Positions 48,394 through 59,505 of a DNA stretch of 64,000 bases are shown here, one piece after another. The DNA comes from Hippopus hippopus. Lineage: Eukaryota; Mollusca; Bivalvia; Cardiida; Cardiidae. A program made the position numbers and the translations under genes. How positions within the stretch are numbered: position 1 is the first letter of the stretch; each line of letters begins with the position of its first letter. The stretch spans positions 1,302,001 to 1,366,000 of the forward strand of contig OX328109.1 in assembly GCA_946811185.2 (NCBI GenBank), written 5' to 3'. A model generated the notes under the pieces. It was given only the letters and a program-made list of their open reading frames with translations. It was not told the DNA's origin and did not search any database.

Positions 48394-48562
48394 AAGGGTT
48401 TAGGATTTGACAAAAAAGGTGGAGCTCAAATGCAGATTTCTGTCTTTGATAGAGCAGAAAAAATTTTTGGAAAAGGAGAAAATGCTGGTCACCAGCATTT
48501 TCTCCTTTTCCCACAATATTTTCAAAAGCCTTCTAATTCAGGGTTGTTTGGCAAAGAGTTAA
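48394..48562 (+). mobile_element. T1 MITE without left tip
   Basis: TTTAGGATTTGACAAAAAAG, strong hairpin AAAATGCTGGTCACCAGCAT, end TTTGGCAAAGAGTTAA. Confidence 0.78.
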
Positions 48563-48703
48563 TAATTTGACAAAAAATTCTTTTCCTTTTAGGACTGGTA
48601 ATGTCAATGGAAAAATTATCACTTCATAAAAAGTTTATGGTCACATAACGATGGCTGACAATACAATGTGAATTATTTTACTACAAGACTGGCTCCTGTT
48701 TTT

Positions 48704-48870
48704 TTACCCTTTACCACGCAATCCTGAGTTTTAACAACCCTGACAAAGAAAGCTTTTGAAAACATTGTGGGAAAAGGAGAAAATGCGGGGAACCTCCTTT
48801 TCCCATAATGTTTTCAAAAGGCTTCTTTCTCAGTGTCATTAAAAGTCCGGATTATGTGGTAAAGGGTTAA
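48704..48870. mobile_element. T1 copy with two R arms
   Basis: It starts TTTACCCTTTACCACGCAAT and ends GGATTATGTGGTAAAGGGTTAA-type sequence: both ends are R arms, and the hairpin apex is replaced by GCGGGGAACC. At 167 bp it mirrors the 169 bp double-L copy at 3986. Confidence 0.8.
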
Positions 48871-48916
48871 GGGTTATATGGTCTACTGAGTTGAGACATG
48901 CACAAGCCAGGAACTT

Positions 48917-49560
48917 GTAATTACAGAACAGAATAAATAACAAACAGAGAAGACAGTAATCCTAATGTAAAATTAAAGACTTCTGCTGTCTTGTGTCTCT
49001 GATTCTATTTTGAAAAGGCTGTTGTCTAACCCATAAAGCACTGGAACTGAGTTAAGTTGTTTATGCGGACAGTGTAGATCAAGATCAGACTGCACAGAAT
49101 GTGCAGTCTGATCTTGGATCTACACTGTCCGCTACTTTGTTACATATTCTGGCCATAACAACAATGAAAATTCGGTACTGCAGATTCTTTTCATAATTGA
49201 AGCGGTCCATTATATTAATTCAGTACTTTAAGTGTTAACATTGTTGGCTTTTGCAAAAGAGATCAACCCTCTTGTTCTGTTGATTATCTTAGTGCTTTTG
49301 CTTACTTGATTACTGATATAAATGGGTTCAGTTCTGTTCCTCCATTGATTACTTCATTGCAAGTGTTTAGCTCTGATATGTGGTTGTTACAGAATAGAAT
49401 AAATGATAAACAGAAAAAGACAGTAATCCTAATGTAAAATTTAAGACCTTTGCTGCCTTTATCCTGTGATTTTTTTTTTTGCAAAGGCCATTGTAATACA
49501 CTTCTAACATTGTTGGCTTCTGCAAGAGAGATTAGCACTACTGGTTCAGTTGATTACCTA
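48917..49560 (+). repeat. Direct duplication, one copy holding T2
   Basis: TTACAGAACAGAATAAATAA (48919) recurs as TTACAGAATAGAATAAATGA (49387). Both continue with GACAGTAATCCTAATGTAAAAT and later AACATTGTTGGCTT, CAGTTGATTA-like sequence. The first copy contains a T2 element that the second lacks. Confidence 0.8.
49026..49238 (+). mobile_element. T2 element with a paralogous empty site
   Basis: CTAACCCATAAAGCACTGGA start, hairpin GATCAAGATCAGACTGCAC / GTGCAGTCTGATCTTGGATC, end CTTTAAGTGTTAA. The related copy has TTCTAACATTGTTGG at 49502, the pre-insertion state. Confidence 0.88.
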
Positions 49561-52500
49561 CAGAGCTATTAATCAGCTAGGTTGATTACTTATTCTGCTA
49601 GTGATCAGCCCTGTCACTAAGTTGATTACCGTCTCTGCTAGTGATCAGCCATGTCAATAAGTTGATTACCTATCTGCTAGTGATCAGCCCTGTTACTCAG
49701 TTGATTACCTACTCTGCTAGTGATCAGCCCTGTCACTCAGTTTATTACCTACTCTGCTAGTGATCAGCCCTGTCACTCAGTTGATTACCTACTTCGCTAG
49801 TGATCATCACTGTTACTCTGTTGATTACCTACTCTGCTAGTGATCAGCCCTGTTACTCAATTGATTTCCTACTCTGCTAGTGATCAGTCCTGTTACTCAG
49901 TTGATTACCTACTCTTCTAGTGATCAGACCTGTCACTCAGTTGGTTACTACTCTGCTAGTGATCAGTCCTGTTACTCAGTTGGTTACCTACTCTGCTAGT
50001 GATCAGCCCTGTTACTCAGTTGATTACCAACTCTGCTAGTGATCAGCACTGTTACTCAGTTGGTTACCTACTCTGCTAGTGATCAGCCCTGTTACTCAAT
50101 TGATTTCCTACTCTGCTAGTGATCAGCCCTGTTACTCAATTGATTTCCTACTCTGCTAGTGATCAGCCCTGTTACTCAGTTGATTTCCTACTCTGCTAGA
50201 GATCAGCCCTGTTACTCTGTTGATTACCTACTCTGCTAGTGATCAGCACTGTTACTCAGTTGGTTACCTACTCTGCTAGTGATCAGCCCTGTTACTCTGT
50301 TGATTACCTACTCTGCTAGTGATCAGCACTGTTACTCAGTTGGTTACCTACTCTGCTAGTGATCAGCACTGTTAATCAGTTGGTTACCTACTCTGCTAGT
50401 GATCAGCCCTTTTACTCAATTGATTACGTACTCTGCTAGTGATCAGCCCTGTTACTCAGTTGGTTACATACTCTGCTAGTGATCAGCACTGTTACTCAGT
50501 TGGTTACCTACTCTGCTAGTGATCAGCCCTGTCACTCAGTTGGTTACCTACTCTGCTAGTGATCAGTCCTATTACTCAGTTGATGACCTACTCTGCTAGT
50601 GATCAGCACTGTTACTCAGTTGGTTACCTACTCTGCTAGTGATCAGCCCTGTTACTCAGGTGGTTACCTACTCTGCTAGTGATCAGCCCTGTTACTCAGT
50701 TGATTACCTACTCTGCTAGTGATCAGCACTGTTACTCAGTTGGTTACCTACTCTGCTAGTGATCAGCCCTTTACTCAGTTGATTACCTACTCTGCCAGTG
50801 ATCAGTCCTGTTCCTCAGTTGGTTACATACTCTGCTAGTGATCAGCACTGTTACTCAGTTGGTTACCTACTCTGCTAGTGATCAGCCCTGTTACTCAGTT
50901 GGTTACCTACTCTGCTAGTGATCAGCCCTGTTACTCAGTTGATTACCTACTCTGCTAGGGATCAGTCCTATTACTCAGTTGATGACCTACTCTGCTAGTG
51001 ATCAGTCCTGTTACTCAGTTGGTTACCAACTCTGCTAGTGATCAGCCCTGTTACTCAGTTGGTTACCTACTCTGCTAGTGATCAGCCCTGTTACTCAGTT
51101 GGTTACCTACTCTGCTAGTGATCAGCCCTGTCACTCAGTTGATTACCTACTCTGCTAGTGATCAGCCCTGTCACTCAGTTGATGACCTACTCTGCTAGTG
51201 ATAAGTCCTGTTACTCAGTTGGTTACCAACTCTGCTAGTGATCAGCCCTGTTACTCAGTTGGTTACCTACTCTGCTAGTGATCAGCCCTGTCACTCAGTT
51301 GATTACCTACTCTGCTAGTGATCAGCCCTGTTACTCAGTTGGTTACCTACTCTGCTAGTGATCAGCCCTGTTACTCAGTTGATTACCTACTCTGCTAGTG
51401 ATCAGTCCTATTACTCAGTTGATGACCTACTCTGCTAGTGATCAGTCATGTTACTCAGTTGGTTACCAACTCTGCTAGTGATCAGCCCTGTTACTCAGTT
51501 GGTTACCTACTCTGCTAGTGATCAGCCCTGTTACTCAGTTGGTTACCTACTCTGCTAGTGATCAGCCCTGTCACTCAGTTGATTACCTACTCTGCTAGTG
51601 ATCAGCCCTGTCACTCAGTTGATGACCTACTCTGCTAGTGATAAGTCCTGTTACTCAGTTGGTTACCAACTCTGCTAGTGATCAGCCCTGTTACTCAGTT
51701 GGTTACCTACTCTGCTAGTGATCAGCCCTGTTACTCAGTTGGTTACCTACTCTGCTAGTGATCAGCCCTGTCACTCAGTTGATTACCTACTCTGCTAGTG
51801 ATCAGCCCTGTCACTCAGTTGATGACCTACTCTGCTAGTGATAAGTCCTGTTACTCAGTTGGTTACCAACTCTGCTAGTGATCAGCACTGTTACTCAGTT
51901 GGTTACCTACTCTGCTAGTGATCAGCCCTGTTACTCAGTTGGTTACCTACTCTGCTAGTGATCAGCCCTGTCACTCAGTTGATTACCTACTCTGCTAGTG
52001 ATCAGTACTGTTACTCAGTTGGTTACCTACTCTGCTAGTGATCAGCCCTGTTACTCAGTTGATTACCTACTCTGCTAGTGATCAGTCCTATTACTCAGTT
52101 GGTTACCTACTCTGCTAGTGATCAGCCCTGTTACTCAGTTGATTACATACTTTTCTAGTGATCAGCCCTGTTACTCAGTTGATTACGTACTCTGCTAGTG
52201 ATCAGCCCTGTTACTAAGTTGATTACATACACTGCTAGTGATCAGTCCTGTTACTCAGTTTATTACTTACATTGCTGGTGATCAGACCTGTTGCATAGTT
52301 GATTACCTACATGGCTAGTGATTAGCTCTGTAATTTGGCTGATTACATACACTGCTAGTAATCAGTCCAGTAGTTCAATTACCTACATTGCTAGTGATCA
52401 GTCCTGTTGTTCAAGTATCCACATTGCTACTGATCAGTCCTGTTATATGGCTTATTATAAACATTGCTGGTTATCAGTCTTGTTATTTGGTCGATTTTCC

Positions 52501-52570
52501 TACATGGCTAGTGATCAGTCCTGTAATTTTGTTGACTACTTACGTGGCAAGTGATCAGACATGTTACTAA
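49540..52570 (+). repeat. 40 bp satellite array, about 75 units
   Basis: The unit comprises CTACTCTGCTAGTGATCAGC, CCTGTTACTCAGTTG and GTTAC. Period is exactly 40 bp over most of 3 kb; the central part (about 50.4-52.1 kb) is the most uniform and both edges degrade. Units fall into variants (CAGCCCTG, CAGCACTG, CAGTCCTA, ATAAGTCC; GGTTACC or GATGACC or GATTACC). The order of variants repeats in 200 bp and about 440 bp blocks. TGATCA occurs in nearly every unit. Small open frames at the 3' edge (52318-52570) come from the repeat. Confidence 0.97.
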
Positions 52571-52591
52571 ATTTATTGAATTTGAAGATGT

Positions 52592-52821
52592 TTAAAATCT
52601 TTACCACACAATCCTAATTTTTTTACGAGCCTGAAGAAGAAGGCTTTGAAAACATTGTGTGAAAAGGAGAAAATGCTGCTTACCAGCATTTTCTCCTTTT
52701 CCCACAATGTTTTCTACCCTATGATGGACAAATTTCATGTTTTGAGTTACATTTGATTTGTCGTCTGCAATTGCTTTGAATTTGATAAAGGCTAAAAATT
52801 TATTATTTTGTAAAAGAGTTA
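52592..52821 (-). mobile_element. T1 MITE
   Basis: ATCTTTACCACACAATCCTA start, apex AAATGCTGCTTACCAGCATT, end TTTTGTAAAAGAGTTAA. It lies 20 bp beyond the satellite edge. Confidence 0.85.
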
Positions 52822-52889
52822 AAAGACAAACAAGTGTCTGCTGCAGATAGAAGAGCTGTTTTAGATGATAAATATCTTTGACCTAACTG

Positions 52890-54260
52890 AACAATGATAA
52901 ATTTTGGTTGGGAAAAATACAAAAAAAACTGTATTGAAGAGACAGCATATGACAGCTTCATTGAGTTTCATACCTAACTGTTCATTAGCTTATATTACAG
53001 GGAATATACACTCGGCCAGTCATGTAATTCTCAGGTATTGCAGCCCTGACTGTCAGATCCCAGTTATTGTGAATAGTGACCCTCATTGGGTAAAGTAGTG
53101 TATTGGAGAGAGTTGGATTCGTATATTTAATGAAATTATTTATCACAGTCAAAATTTTAGACAATGATAAAATTTGGTTGAGAAAAACAGAGAAAAAATT
53201 AAATAGGGGAATGAAGCAACAGCATGTGACAGCCTCTTCATTCAGTTGTGTACCTGAGTGTCCATGCAGTCCATTAGCCAATATTACAAGCAGTATACAC
53301 TGGGCCGGTCCTAGTTCACAGGTATCCCTGTCTGATTGTCAGATCATAGTTAATGTGAATAGTGACCCTCATAGGGTAAAGAAGTGTATTGGAGAGAGTT
53401 GGATTTGTATTTATAGGAAGTTTTAACTCTTTACCAAAGTGTCTGTGTCTGTCTGTCTGTCTGACAAAATTTCAGCAATGTGACAGTTTCATTAAAGTAA
53501 CAGTAAAGGCCAAAAGTAAATGAAGCAGTTGTCATAATACATTTAAATTTATATCATACCATTTAAAAGTATGGAAAATATTGTGGAGATGACAGTTTGT
53601 TGTGGGTCGGGCCATATGTTAGTCGCTGGCAGAAGAAAGAATTTTAAAATCAGTCAAAAAGTAAATAGAAGACACAGCTACCTGGCAGGTTTTAACCTAG
53701 TTTTGAAATTAGTTTCTCTGTCAGCGACTAACACTTGGACCAACCATACAATGACAGATTGTCATCTTCACAATAATTTCTATACTTTTAAATGACATGA
53801 TATAAATTCAAATGCATTTAAACAACCGCTTTGTTTACATTTGGCCTTTATTGTTACTTTTAGTTGTGCTCCGTGTACCTATAAGTGAAAGGTCTGTTAG
53901 CCAGTATTATAGGCAGTTATTGCATTCCTTGTTCTCAGGTATCCTCATTCTGACTGTCAGATCCCAGTTATTGTGAATAGTGACCCTCATTGGGTAGAGT
54001 AATGTATTGGAGAAGGCTAGATTCATTGTATTTGTGGGATGTTTAGTTCTTTACCAAAGGACAAAACATCAGCATGTGACAGTTTCATTCAGTTATTTAC
54101 CCGAATGTCAGTTCGGCAGTATTATTAGGAGTATACGCTGGGCCAGTAGTAGTTCTCAGGTATTCTGTCAGCTCTCAGTTACTGTGGATAAGTGACCCTC
54201 ATTGGGTAAAGTAGTAAAGTGGTATTGGAGAAGGCTTGAATCATTGTATTTGTAAGAAGT
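52890..54260 (+). repeat. Four units of a ~270 bp repeat
   Basis: Units at about 52890, 53160, 53430 and 54035 share GACAGCTTCATT, TATACACTGGGCC, CAGGTATCCCTG, GAATAGTGACCCTCAT and GGAGAGAGTTGG. The third unit is lengthened by a MITE. The 62-107 codon frames are read from these units and look incidental. Confidence 0.8.
53495..53860. mobile_element. Long-armed palindromic MITE with TA target (family F)
   Basis: The left arm AAGTAACAGTAAAGGCC, TGAAGCAGTTGTCATAATAC, CATATGTTAGTCGCTG pairs with the right arm CAGCGACTAACACTTGG, GTATACTT-like sequence, GGCCTTTATTGTTACTT. Arms are about 145 bp and the loop is about 80 bp. TA flanks both ends (53493, 53861). The sister repeat units lack the insert. 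Confidence 0.85.
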
Positions 54261-54261
54261 T

Positions 54262-54484
54262 TTACTCTATATCAAACAATAAATTGTTGACTGGACTAAA
54301 ATTATGGCACCAGCAGAAGGCAATTTAAATTTTTGCCCAAATAATAGAATTCGTCTCTGAAAATATTATGGCAAAAGGAGAAAATGCTGGTTACCAGCAT
54401 TTTCTCCTTTTTCCCCCAATCTTTTCCAAAGGGCTTCTACATCAGGATTGTTAATTAAAACTTGTGATTGTGTGGGATGTTTAA
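54262..54484 (+). mobile_element. T1 MITE
   Basis: Diverged L arm (ACTCTATATCAAACAATAAA), apex AAAATGCTGGTTACCAGCAT, end GTGTGGGATGTTTAAA. Confidence 0.75.
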
Positions 54485-54689
54485 ATGGTATTTCTAAATT
54501 GTAGGAATACTGCAAGTTTGGAGAAATAACTTTAGATTAAAATGGAATGTTCTTACTAAGGATTTATTTTGTGAAAATGAGTAAGCGAAATTTTTGTAGA
54601 GGTATTGTTATTTTATCTCAAATGCTTTTAAGTAATGAATATCTAGTAAATAATGAATTCGTCTTCTCAGGTCTCAAGAATGGGGACCA

Positions 54690-54932
54690 AGGGAGACCAG
54701 TGCACCTATCCATGCTTTCCTGGAGTTTTTTTGTACCATTACTCGGCAGTTTTCTTTCCAAGCCACTGGCTGCTTTCCCACATAATCATCATTAAAACAA
54801 TGGAAGGAATGAATCCTGTCTCAATGACTATCATCAATCCACGGAAAGAAATTGGCTGAGCTGGGGATCAAACCAGCGACCTCCTGTTCTCAAGTCCTGT
54901 ACGCTATCGACTGAGGTACCCGGGCTTGGCTT
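54690..54932 (-). mobile_element. S1 SINE, minus strand, tail lost
   Basis: GACCAGTGCACCTATCCATG, CAAGCCACTGGCTGCTTTCC, reversed B box GGGGATCAAACCAGCG, reversed A box ATCGACTGAGGTACCCGG. Confidence 0.85.
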
Positions 54933-55482
54933 GTAAAAAGATGTGGATATTTGCAATGTTTTGAGGGAAATATTCAGTTTAGTCTGATATTGATTATAAA
55001 TGAAAAACAGGATAAATAGAAAAGATGGTTGGTGTCTTGGATTGGGAAAATTCATTTGGCTCTGTTCCTAAATTCTATCTGATTTGCCTTTAGCTCACTA
55101 GATGAAATTCCTGCACCTTGCCCGATAAACTTCCGCAATCCAAGTCAAAGGCATAGCTAGCCCAAAATAAATTATATGCAAAAATAATACCGAACTTCCA
55201 AAGGTATTATCAAAGGCGCGAAGTGCAAAGAAGGGAAAGCGTATGCAACTGCATTTTTGCGTACAGGCAGCTATGCCCCTGCAAGTCACCAACCATTTAT
55301 TTACTATTTCCCAGGGTCAGAAAGTTAAGGTGTGAACACGTAGGAGCTGGGTTTCGTACCGACTTGTCCAGTTGTAAATTGCTGTGATATCTGTCAGAAG
55401 ATCAATAATCTATCACTCTTCATTCTTATTATATTTATGTTCTTTCTCACATTTTGGGAACAACTTTCCACAGATAACATAT
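54933..55482. other. Low-repeat stretch
   Basis: No known repeat. A 64-codon minus-strand frame (55098-55292) with a hydrophobic run SSVLFLHIIYFGLAMPL ends at TAG-like context; no family recognised and no support beyond openness. Confidence 0.35.
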
Positions 55483-55712
55483 TTAACCCTTTACCACACA
55501 CTGCCGACTTTTAATGACCCTGGGAAAGAAGACTTTTGAAAGCATTGTGAGAAAAGGAGAAAATGCTGGTAACCAGCATTTTCTCCCTTTCCTACAATGT
55601 TTTCTACCATATCAAAGAAAAATTGCCCCATTTGAGCCGAACTGAAATTTTTGCATGTAAATGCTATCAATTTGGACAAAACTAAAATTTTGTCACTTGG
55701 TATAGGGGTTAA
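55483..55712 (-). mobile_element. T1 MITE
   Basis: TTAACCCTTTACCACACACT start, apex AAAATGCTGGTAACCAGCAT, end CTTGGTATAGGGGTTAA (shared). Confidence 0.9.
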
Positions 55713-55931
55713 CTCTTTACCACAAATTCTAACGACCCCGAGAAAGAAAGCTTTTGAAAACATTGTGGGGAAAAAGGGAAAATGCTGGTAACCAGCATTT
55801 TCTCCTTTTCCCACAATGTTTTCAAACCTTCCCAAATAAAATTTTAATTTTTTATTCACATTTTATTTTGTCGTCTGCAAATGCTTTGAATTTGGACTGG
55901 TCCAAAATTTTATCATTTGGTAAAGAGTTAA
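55709..55931 (-). mobile_element. T1 MITE
   Basis: TTAACTCTTTACCACAAATT start with a short R arm, hairpin intact, end ATTTGGTAAAGAGTTAA. Same orientation as its neighbour. Confidence 0.9.
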
Positions 55932-56075
55932 TGTATTGTCAACAAGGATCAAAGGATGACTAAATCTTGATAATGCTTTATGAATGAAAGTGGTATTCTT
56001 ATTCATTGAATAAACTTTAACCCTTTTGCACACAATCCTAAATTTTGATATTTCTGAGGAAAAAAAAAGGGTCTT

Positions 56076-56306
56076 TTAACCCTTTACCACACAATCCCGA
56101 GTTTTAACAACCCTGAGAAAGAAAACTTTTGAAAACATTGTGGGAAAAGGAGAAAATGCTGGTAACCAGCATTTTCTCTTTTACCCACCATGTTTTCTAC
56201 CCTTCCCAAAGCAAATTTTCCCATTTTTGAGCCAAAGTAAAATAGTCGTCTGCAAATGCTTTCAATTTGGACTGGCCTAAAATTTTGTCGTGTGGTAAAG
56301 AGTTAA
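56076..56306 (-). mobile_element. T1 MITE nested in T1
   Basis: TTAACCCTTTACCACACAAT start, apex AAAATGCTGGTAACCAGCAT, end TGTGTGGTAAAGAGTTAA. The host site corresponds to CTTTTGAAAAC mutated to CTTTTAAAGC. Confidence 0.9.
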
Positions 56307-56384
56307 AGCATAATGAGGAAAAGGAGCAAATGCAAATTTAGTTTTGGGTACCATTTAATTTGTTGTCAGCATATTGCTTTCCTG

Positions 56385-56577
56385 GAGTTCCCTTTACCAG
56401 TTTCTCTTGCTGCTTTATAGTCATTGTTTTGACCATGGCTATGTGGTAGAGCAGCCAGTAGCATGGAAAGAATATTGTTAGAAGTACTGGTGAAAGAAAC
56501 TCTAGGAAAACATGGATAGGTGCACTGGCCGCCGCAAAATAACTGAAATCATGATGAAAACGTCATTAAACACCACG
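56385..56577 (+). mobile_element. S1 SINE 3' part
   Basis: CCATGGCTATGTGGTAGAGC, GGTGCACTGGCCGCCGCAAA, ACACCACGCAAACAATC. A short reversed piece (CTTTCCTGGAGTTCCCTTTA) precedes it. Confidence 0.75.
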
Positions 56578-56582
56578 CAAAC

Positions 56583-56803
56583 AATCCTTTTACCAGTACT
56601 TTGCACAAATTTCTTCCCAAGCCACTGACTGCTTTCCCAAATAACTGTTGAAACAATGATCAGCGGTGAGAGAGGAATGAATCATGCCTCAATGACTGAT
56701 ATGATTATCATCAACCCTCGGACAGAAACTGGCCAAGCTGGGGATTCAAACCAGTGACCACCTGGTCTCAAGTCCTTTATACTACAAACTGCACCACTGC
56801 CTT
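56583..56803 (-). mobile_element. S1 SINE, minus strand, tail lost
   Basis: CCAGTACTTTGCACAAATTT, CAAGCCACTGACTGCTTTCC, reversed B box GGGGATTCAAACCAG, reversed head CTGCACCACTGCCTTGG. Confidence 0.8.
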
Positions 56804-57038
56804 GGCAGGAAAAGGAGAAAATACCGCATTTAATTTGTTATCTGTGATTGCTTTCGATTTGGACAAGTCCAAAATTTTGTCGTTTGGTAAAGATTTAAAA
56901 AAAGGTCTGGAGCAAAGTTTTATCAATAAGTAATGAGCTATATCATTGTAGGGTACTTATGTTGTATTTACATTGGTTATCAATGTCCCATAAGCTGACA
57001 AGATTAGAGATTCTTATTAAGGGCCCTTCTGCAGACTG

Positions 57039-57275
57039 TTAACTTTTCACCAAACAATCCCGAGTTTTATTGACCCTAAAGAAGAATAGCTTTTGAAAAC
57101 ATTGTGGGAAAAGGAGAAAATGCTGGTAACCAGCATTTTCTCCTTTTCCCATAATGTTTTCTTGCTTTCCCAAGAACAAATTTTAAATTTTTGAGTCACA
57201 TTAAATTTTATATTGTTGCCTTCAAACGCTTTCAAATTGGGAAGTTTAAATTTTTGTTGTTTAGTGAAGAGTTAA
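57039..57275 (-). mobile_element. T1 MITE
   Basis: TTAACTTTTCACCAAACAAT start, apex AAAATGCTGGTAACCAGCAT, end TTAGTGAAGAGTTAA (shared). Confidence 0.87.
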
Positions 57276-57487
57276 CACTTCACAAAAAGTAATAAAATCA
57301 GTCATCCAAATTGAAAGCATTGGGAGATGTCCCTTAATTGATGTGATTCATTGTGACAGTGTAGAAAACATTGTGGGGAAAGGAAGAAAATGCTGGTTAC
57401 CAGCATTTTCTCCTGTTCCTGCATTGTTTTCAAGGGGTTCCTTTTCGAGGGTTGTTTAATGTTGGAATTTAGTGGTCAAGGGTTGAC
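57272..57487 (+). mobile_element. T1 MITE
   Basis: TTAACACTTCACAAAAAGTA start, apex AAAATGCTGGTTACCAGCAT, end TAGTGGTCAAGGGTTGA. Confidence 0.82.
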
Positions 57488-57772
57488 TCCATTCTTTTGT
57501 CAGTTTATTGATTTTATATCAAAATTTTTTTGCATGAATTTTCATAGTGTTAAAGGAAAATAAAATGTTTGAAGTCATTTTTGTAGAGTATCTGAAGTGT
57601 TCTGTGATGAGAGTCGATGATTTTACCTCATTTCTCTGAAAACACGCTCCACAACATTGCTGTTACTAGGAGATTTAAAATCCTTTGTATGATAGGGATC
57701 TATTTCTGCTTCTGCCACAGTGTTGACGAAAAGTGGTTACCTGGAAGACTGAATGTTTTAACTCTTTCACTA

Positions 57773-58090
57773 CCAACTCAAGAAATCCAATTTTTAGCTC
57801 GGCTGTTTTTGGAAAAACCAATTATTGTCATAGCCCTGTCGTCTATCCTCTGCTTTGTCGTCATTAGCGTCGTGGTTGTGGTGCAAAACTTTGACATTTT
57901 GCAATACCTCTGTTATTACTGAAGATATTTATTTCAAATTTGGAAAAGTTGTTAACCATCAAAAGGTGAAGCTAAACAACAAGGGCAGATAACAAAGTAT
58001 TTTTGACACAGTTATGCCCCTTTTTTGACTTGGAATTTTCATTGAAAATCAAGCACTTGCAGATGAGTGGTGGGGTGCTCTTAATATTTT
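57773..58090 (+). mobile_element. Relative of the element at 30963
   Basis: TTTAGCTCGGCTGTTTTTGG, TATTGTCATAGCCCTG, then one ~150 bp unit (AATACCTCTGTTATTACTG, ACAACAAGGGCAGATAAC, AGTTATGCCCCTTTTTTGAC). The 101-codon frame crossing its start is not supported as a gene. Confidence 0.65.
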
Positions 58091-58145
58091 GCCAAGGTAT
58101 AGAATTATAGATTTCCACTTTCATTAGAATAAACTAGGTCATAGT

Positions 58146-58255
58146 TTAGTATCAGGTAGCGGATGATGTAGATCTATGATCAGACTGCACTTTCTGTACA
58201 GTCTGATCTTAATCTGTACCTCTAGCAAAATATCATTGGTAGTGAAAGAGTCAAG
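58146..58255. mobile_element. T2 hairpin, partial
   Basis: GATGTAGATCTATGATCAGA and GTACAGTCTGATCTTAATC, end TTGGTAGTGAAAGAGTCAA. Confidence 0.65.
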
Positions 58256-58445
58256 GGGTTTAAACGTAACAAACATTTTCGGTCTAGAGGTAAAACCAAA
58301 ACTTAACAATTTCCAGGTTCGCAATTGTTTAGAATGACTTTGCAAATGGGACAGTGTAGATCAAAGATCAGACTGCATATTTTGTGCAGTCTGATCTTAA
58401 TCTACCCTGACTGTAGAGGCAAATATCCTAGTGAAAGATGCTTTT
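58256..58445. mobile_element. T2 element, diverged
   Basis: GTGTAGATCAAAGATCAGAC / GTGCAGTCTGATCTTAATC hairpin with flank GACTTTGCAAATGGGACAG; end TAGTGAAAGATGC. Confidence 0.65.
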
Positions 58446-58483
58446 AGGATCAGCTATTAAATATTCAGGTTGTTTGAACTTTA

Positions 58484-58712
58484 TTAACTCTTTACCAAAC
58501 GACAAATTTTTGGATTGGACCAAATTCAAAGCATCTGAAGACAACATATTAAATCTGGGTAATATGATGATTTCTGACTTTGATAGGGTAGAAAATATTG
58601 TGGGAAAAGGAGAAAATGCTGGTTACCAGCATTTTCTCCTTTTCCCACAATGTTTTCTATAGGCTTCTTTCGCAGGGTCGTTAAAAGTCGGGATTGTGTG
58701 GTAAAGAGTTAA
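58484..58712 (+). mobile_element. T1 MITE, well preserved
   Basis: TTAACTCTTTACCAAACGAC start, apex AAAATGCTGGTTACCAGCAT, GTCGTTAAAAGTCGGGATTG, TTAA 58709 shared. Confidence 0.93.
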
Positions 58713-58942
58713 ACCTTCACTACACAATCCCTTATTAAAATTTCACAGCCCTGAAAGAAAAAACTTTTGAAAACATTGTGGGAAAAGGAGAAAATGCTGG
58801 TAACCAGCATTTTCTCCTTTTCCCACAATGTTTTCCATCCTATCAAAGACAGAAATCATCGGTTGAGCTACATTTAATTTGTTGTCTGCAAATGCTATCA
58901 ATTTGGTCCTGTCCAAATTTTTGTCGTTTGGTAAAGAGTTAA
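58709..58942 (-). mobile_element. T1 MITE, well preserved
   Basis: TTAAACCTTCACTACACAAT start, apex AAAATGCTGGTAACCAGCAT, end GTTTGGTAAAGAGTTAA. With its neighbour it forms a mirror pair around one TTAA. Confidence 0.92.
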
Positions 58943-59505
58943 TATGGTTCAGGTTATACAAGTCAATAAAGACTCTTAAACAAAAAAAAAATCTTTGAAA
59001 CTGTCGAAAAAAGCATATTTGTAACCCCTTTGTTGTCTTCCACAGTAGTAATTATTTTTTGCACTTTGTTATTTGTTTAACTTATCGTAAAATAGTGGCG
59101 GACTGGAGTCGTTAATCTAAGAGTCTTGCCTCGCTTGATTGGTCAACCTATAACATGGGCGACTGACACAATAACTTAATTCTCCACCACATTGTTTGCC
59201 GATATGTTTTTGTCTGAGTACAGTAGTACAGCGAGTCAGTTGGTTAAATAATGGTTGGTAAATCTTGTATGTTCTTGCAGATTCTTAATTCCTTTGTACC
59301 CTCGGTGGAGCATAGTTATGTTATGCCTTAATAAAACAGCGAGGGATTATTGTCGTAAAACTGTTTGTTCACGGTGAAAAAAGTGGCGGAATTTTATATA
59401 TGGGGATTAAATGTTGTTTTAACAGTGAATGTATAATCTTATTTATCTATGGAAATTTAAAACCTAATCTATTGGTAATATTATTTATGAGTTTTATATT
59501 GTAAT
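58943..59505. other. Low-repeat stretch
   Basis: About 560 bp without known repeats. It has two AGTGGCGGA motifs (59095, 59391) and somewhat more CpG than its surroundings. No exon was recognised. Confidence 0.35.

Larger units (their letters stand above)
56017..56899 (-). mobile_element. T1 MITE with T1 and two S1 SINEs inside
   Basis: R arm 56017-56075 (TTAACCCTTTTGCACACAAT); T1 insert; AAGCATAATGAGGAAAAGGAG to 56380; two opposed S1 pieces; then the end GACAAGTCCAAAATTTTGTC GTTTGGTAAAGATTTAA. GGAAAAGGAGCAAATG and CATTTAATTTGTTGTC before the SINEs recur as GGAAAAGGAGAAAATA and CATTTAATTTGTTATC after them, indicating duplication at the break. Confidence 0.7.

Noticed and set aside
52318..52570. 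Open frames near the satellite edge as a small gene
   Set aside because: They repeat the 40 bp satellite unit with drift and contain no independent sequence.
49540..52570. CRISPR array
   Set aside because: The 40 bp units are contiguous without spacers and the context is eukaryotic.
53571..53795. 74-codon frame inside the family F MITE
   Set aside because: It spans both inverted arms and the loop; it is explained by the palindrome.
57617..57922. 101-codon frame with a hydrophobic segment as a membrane protein
   Set aside because: Its second half lies in the repeat starting at 57773, and its start has no supporting signal.
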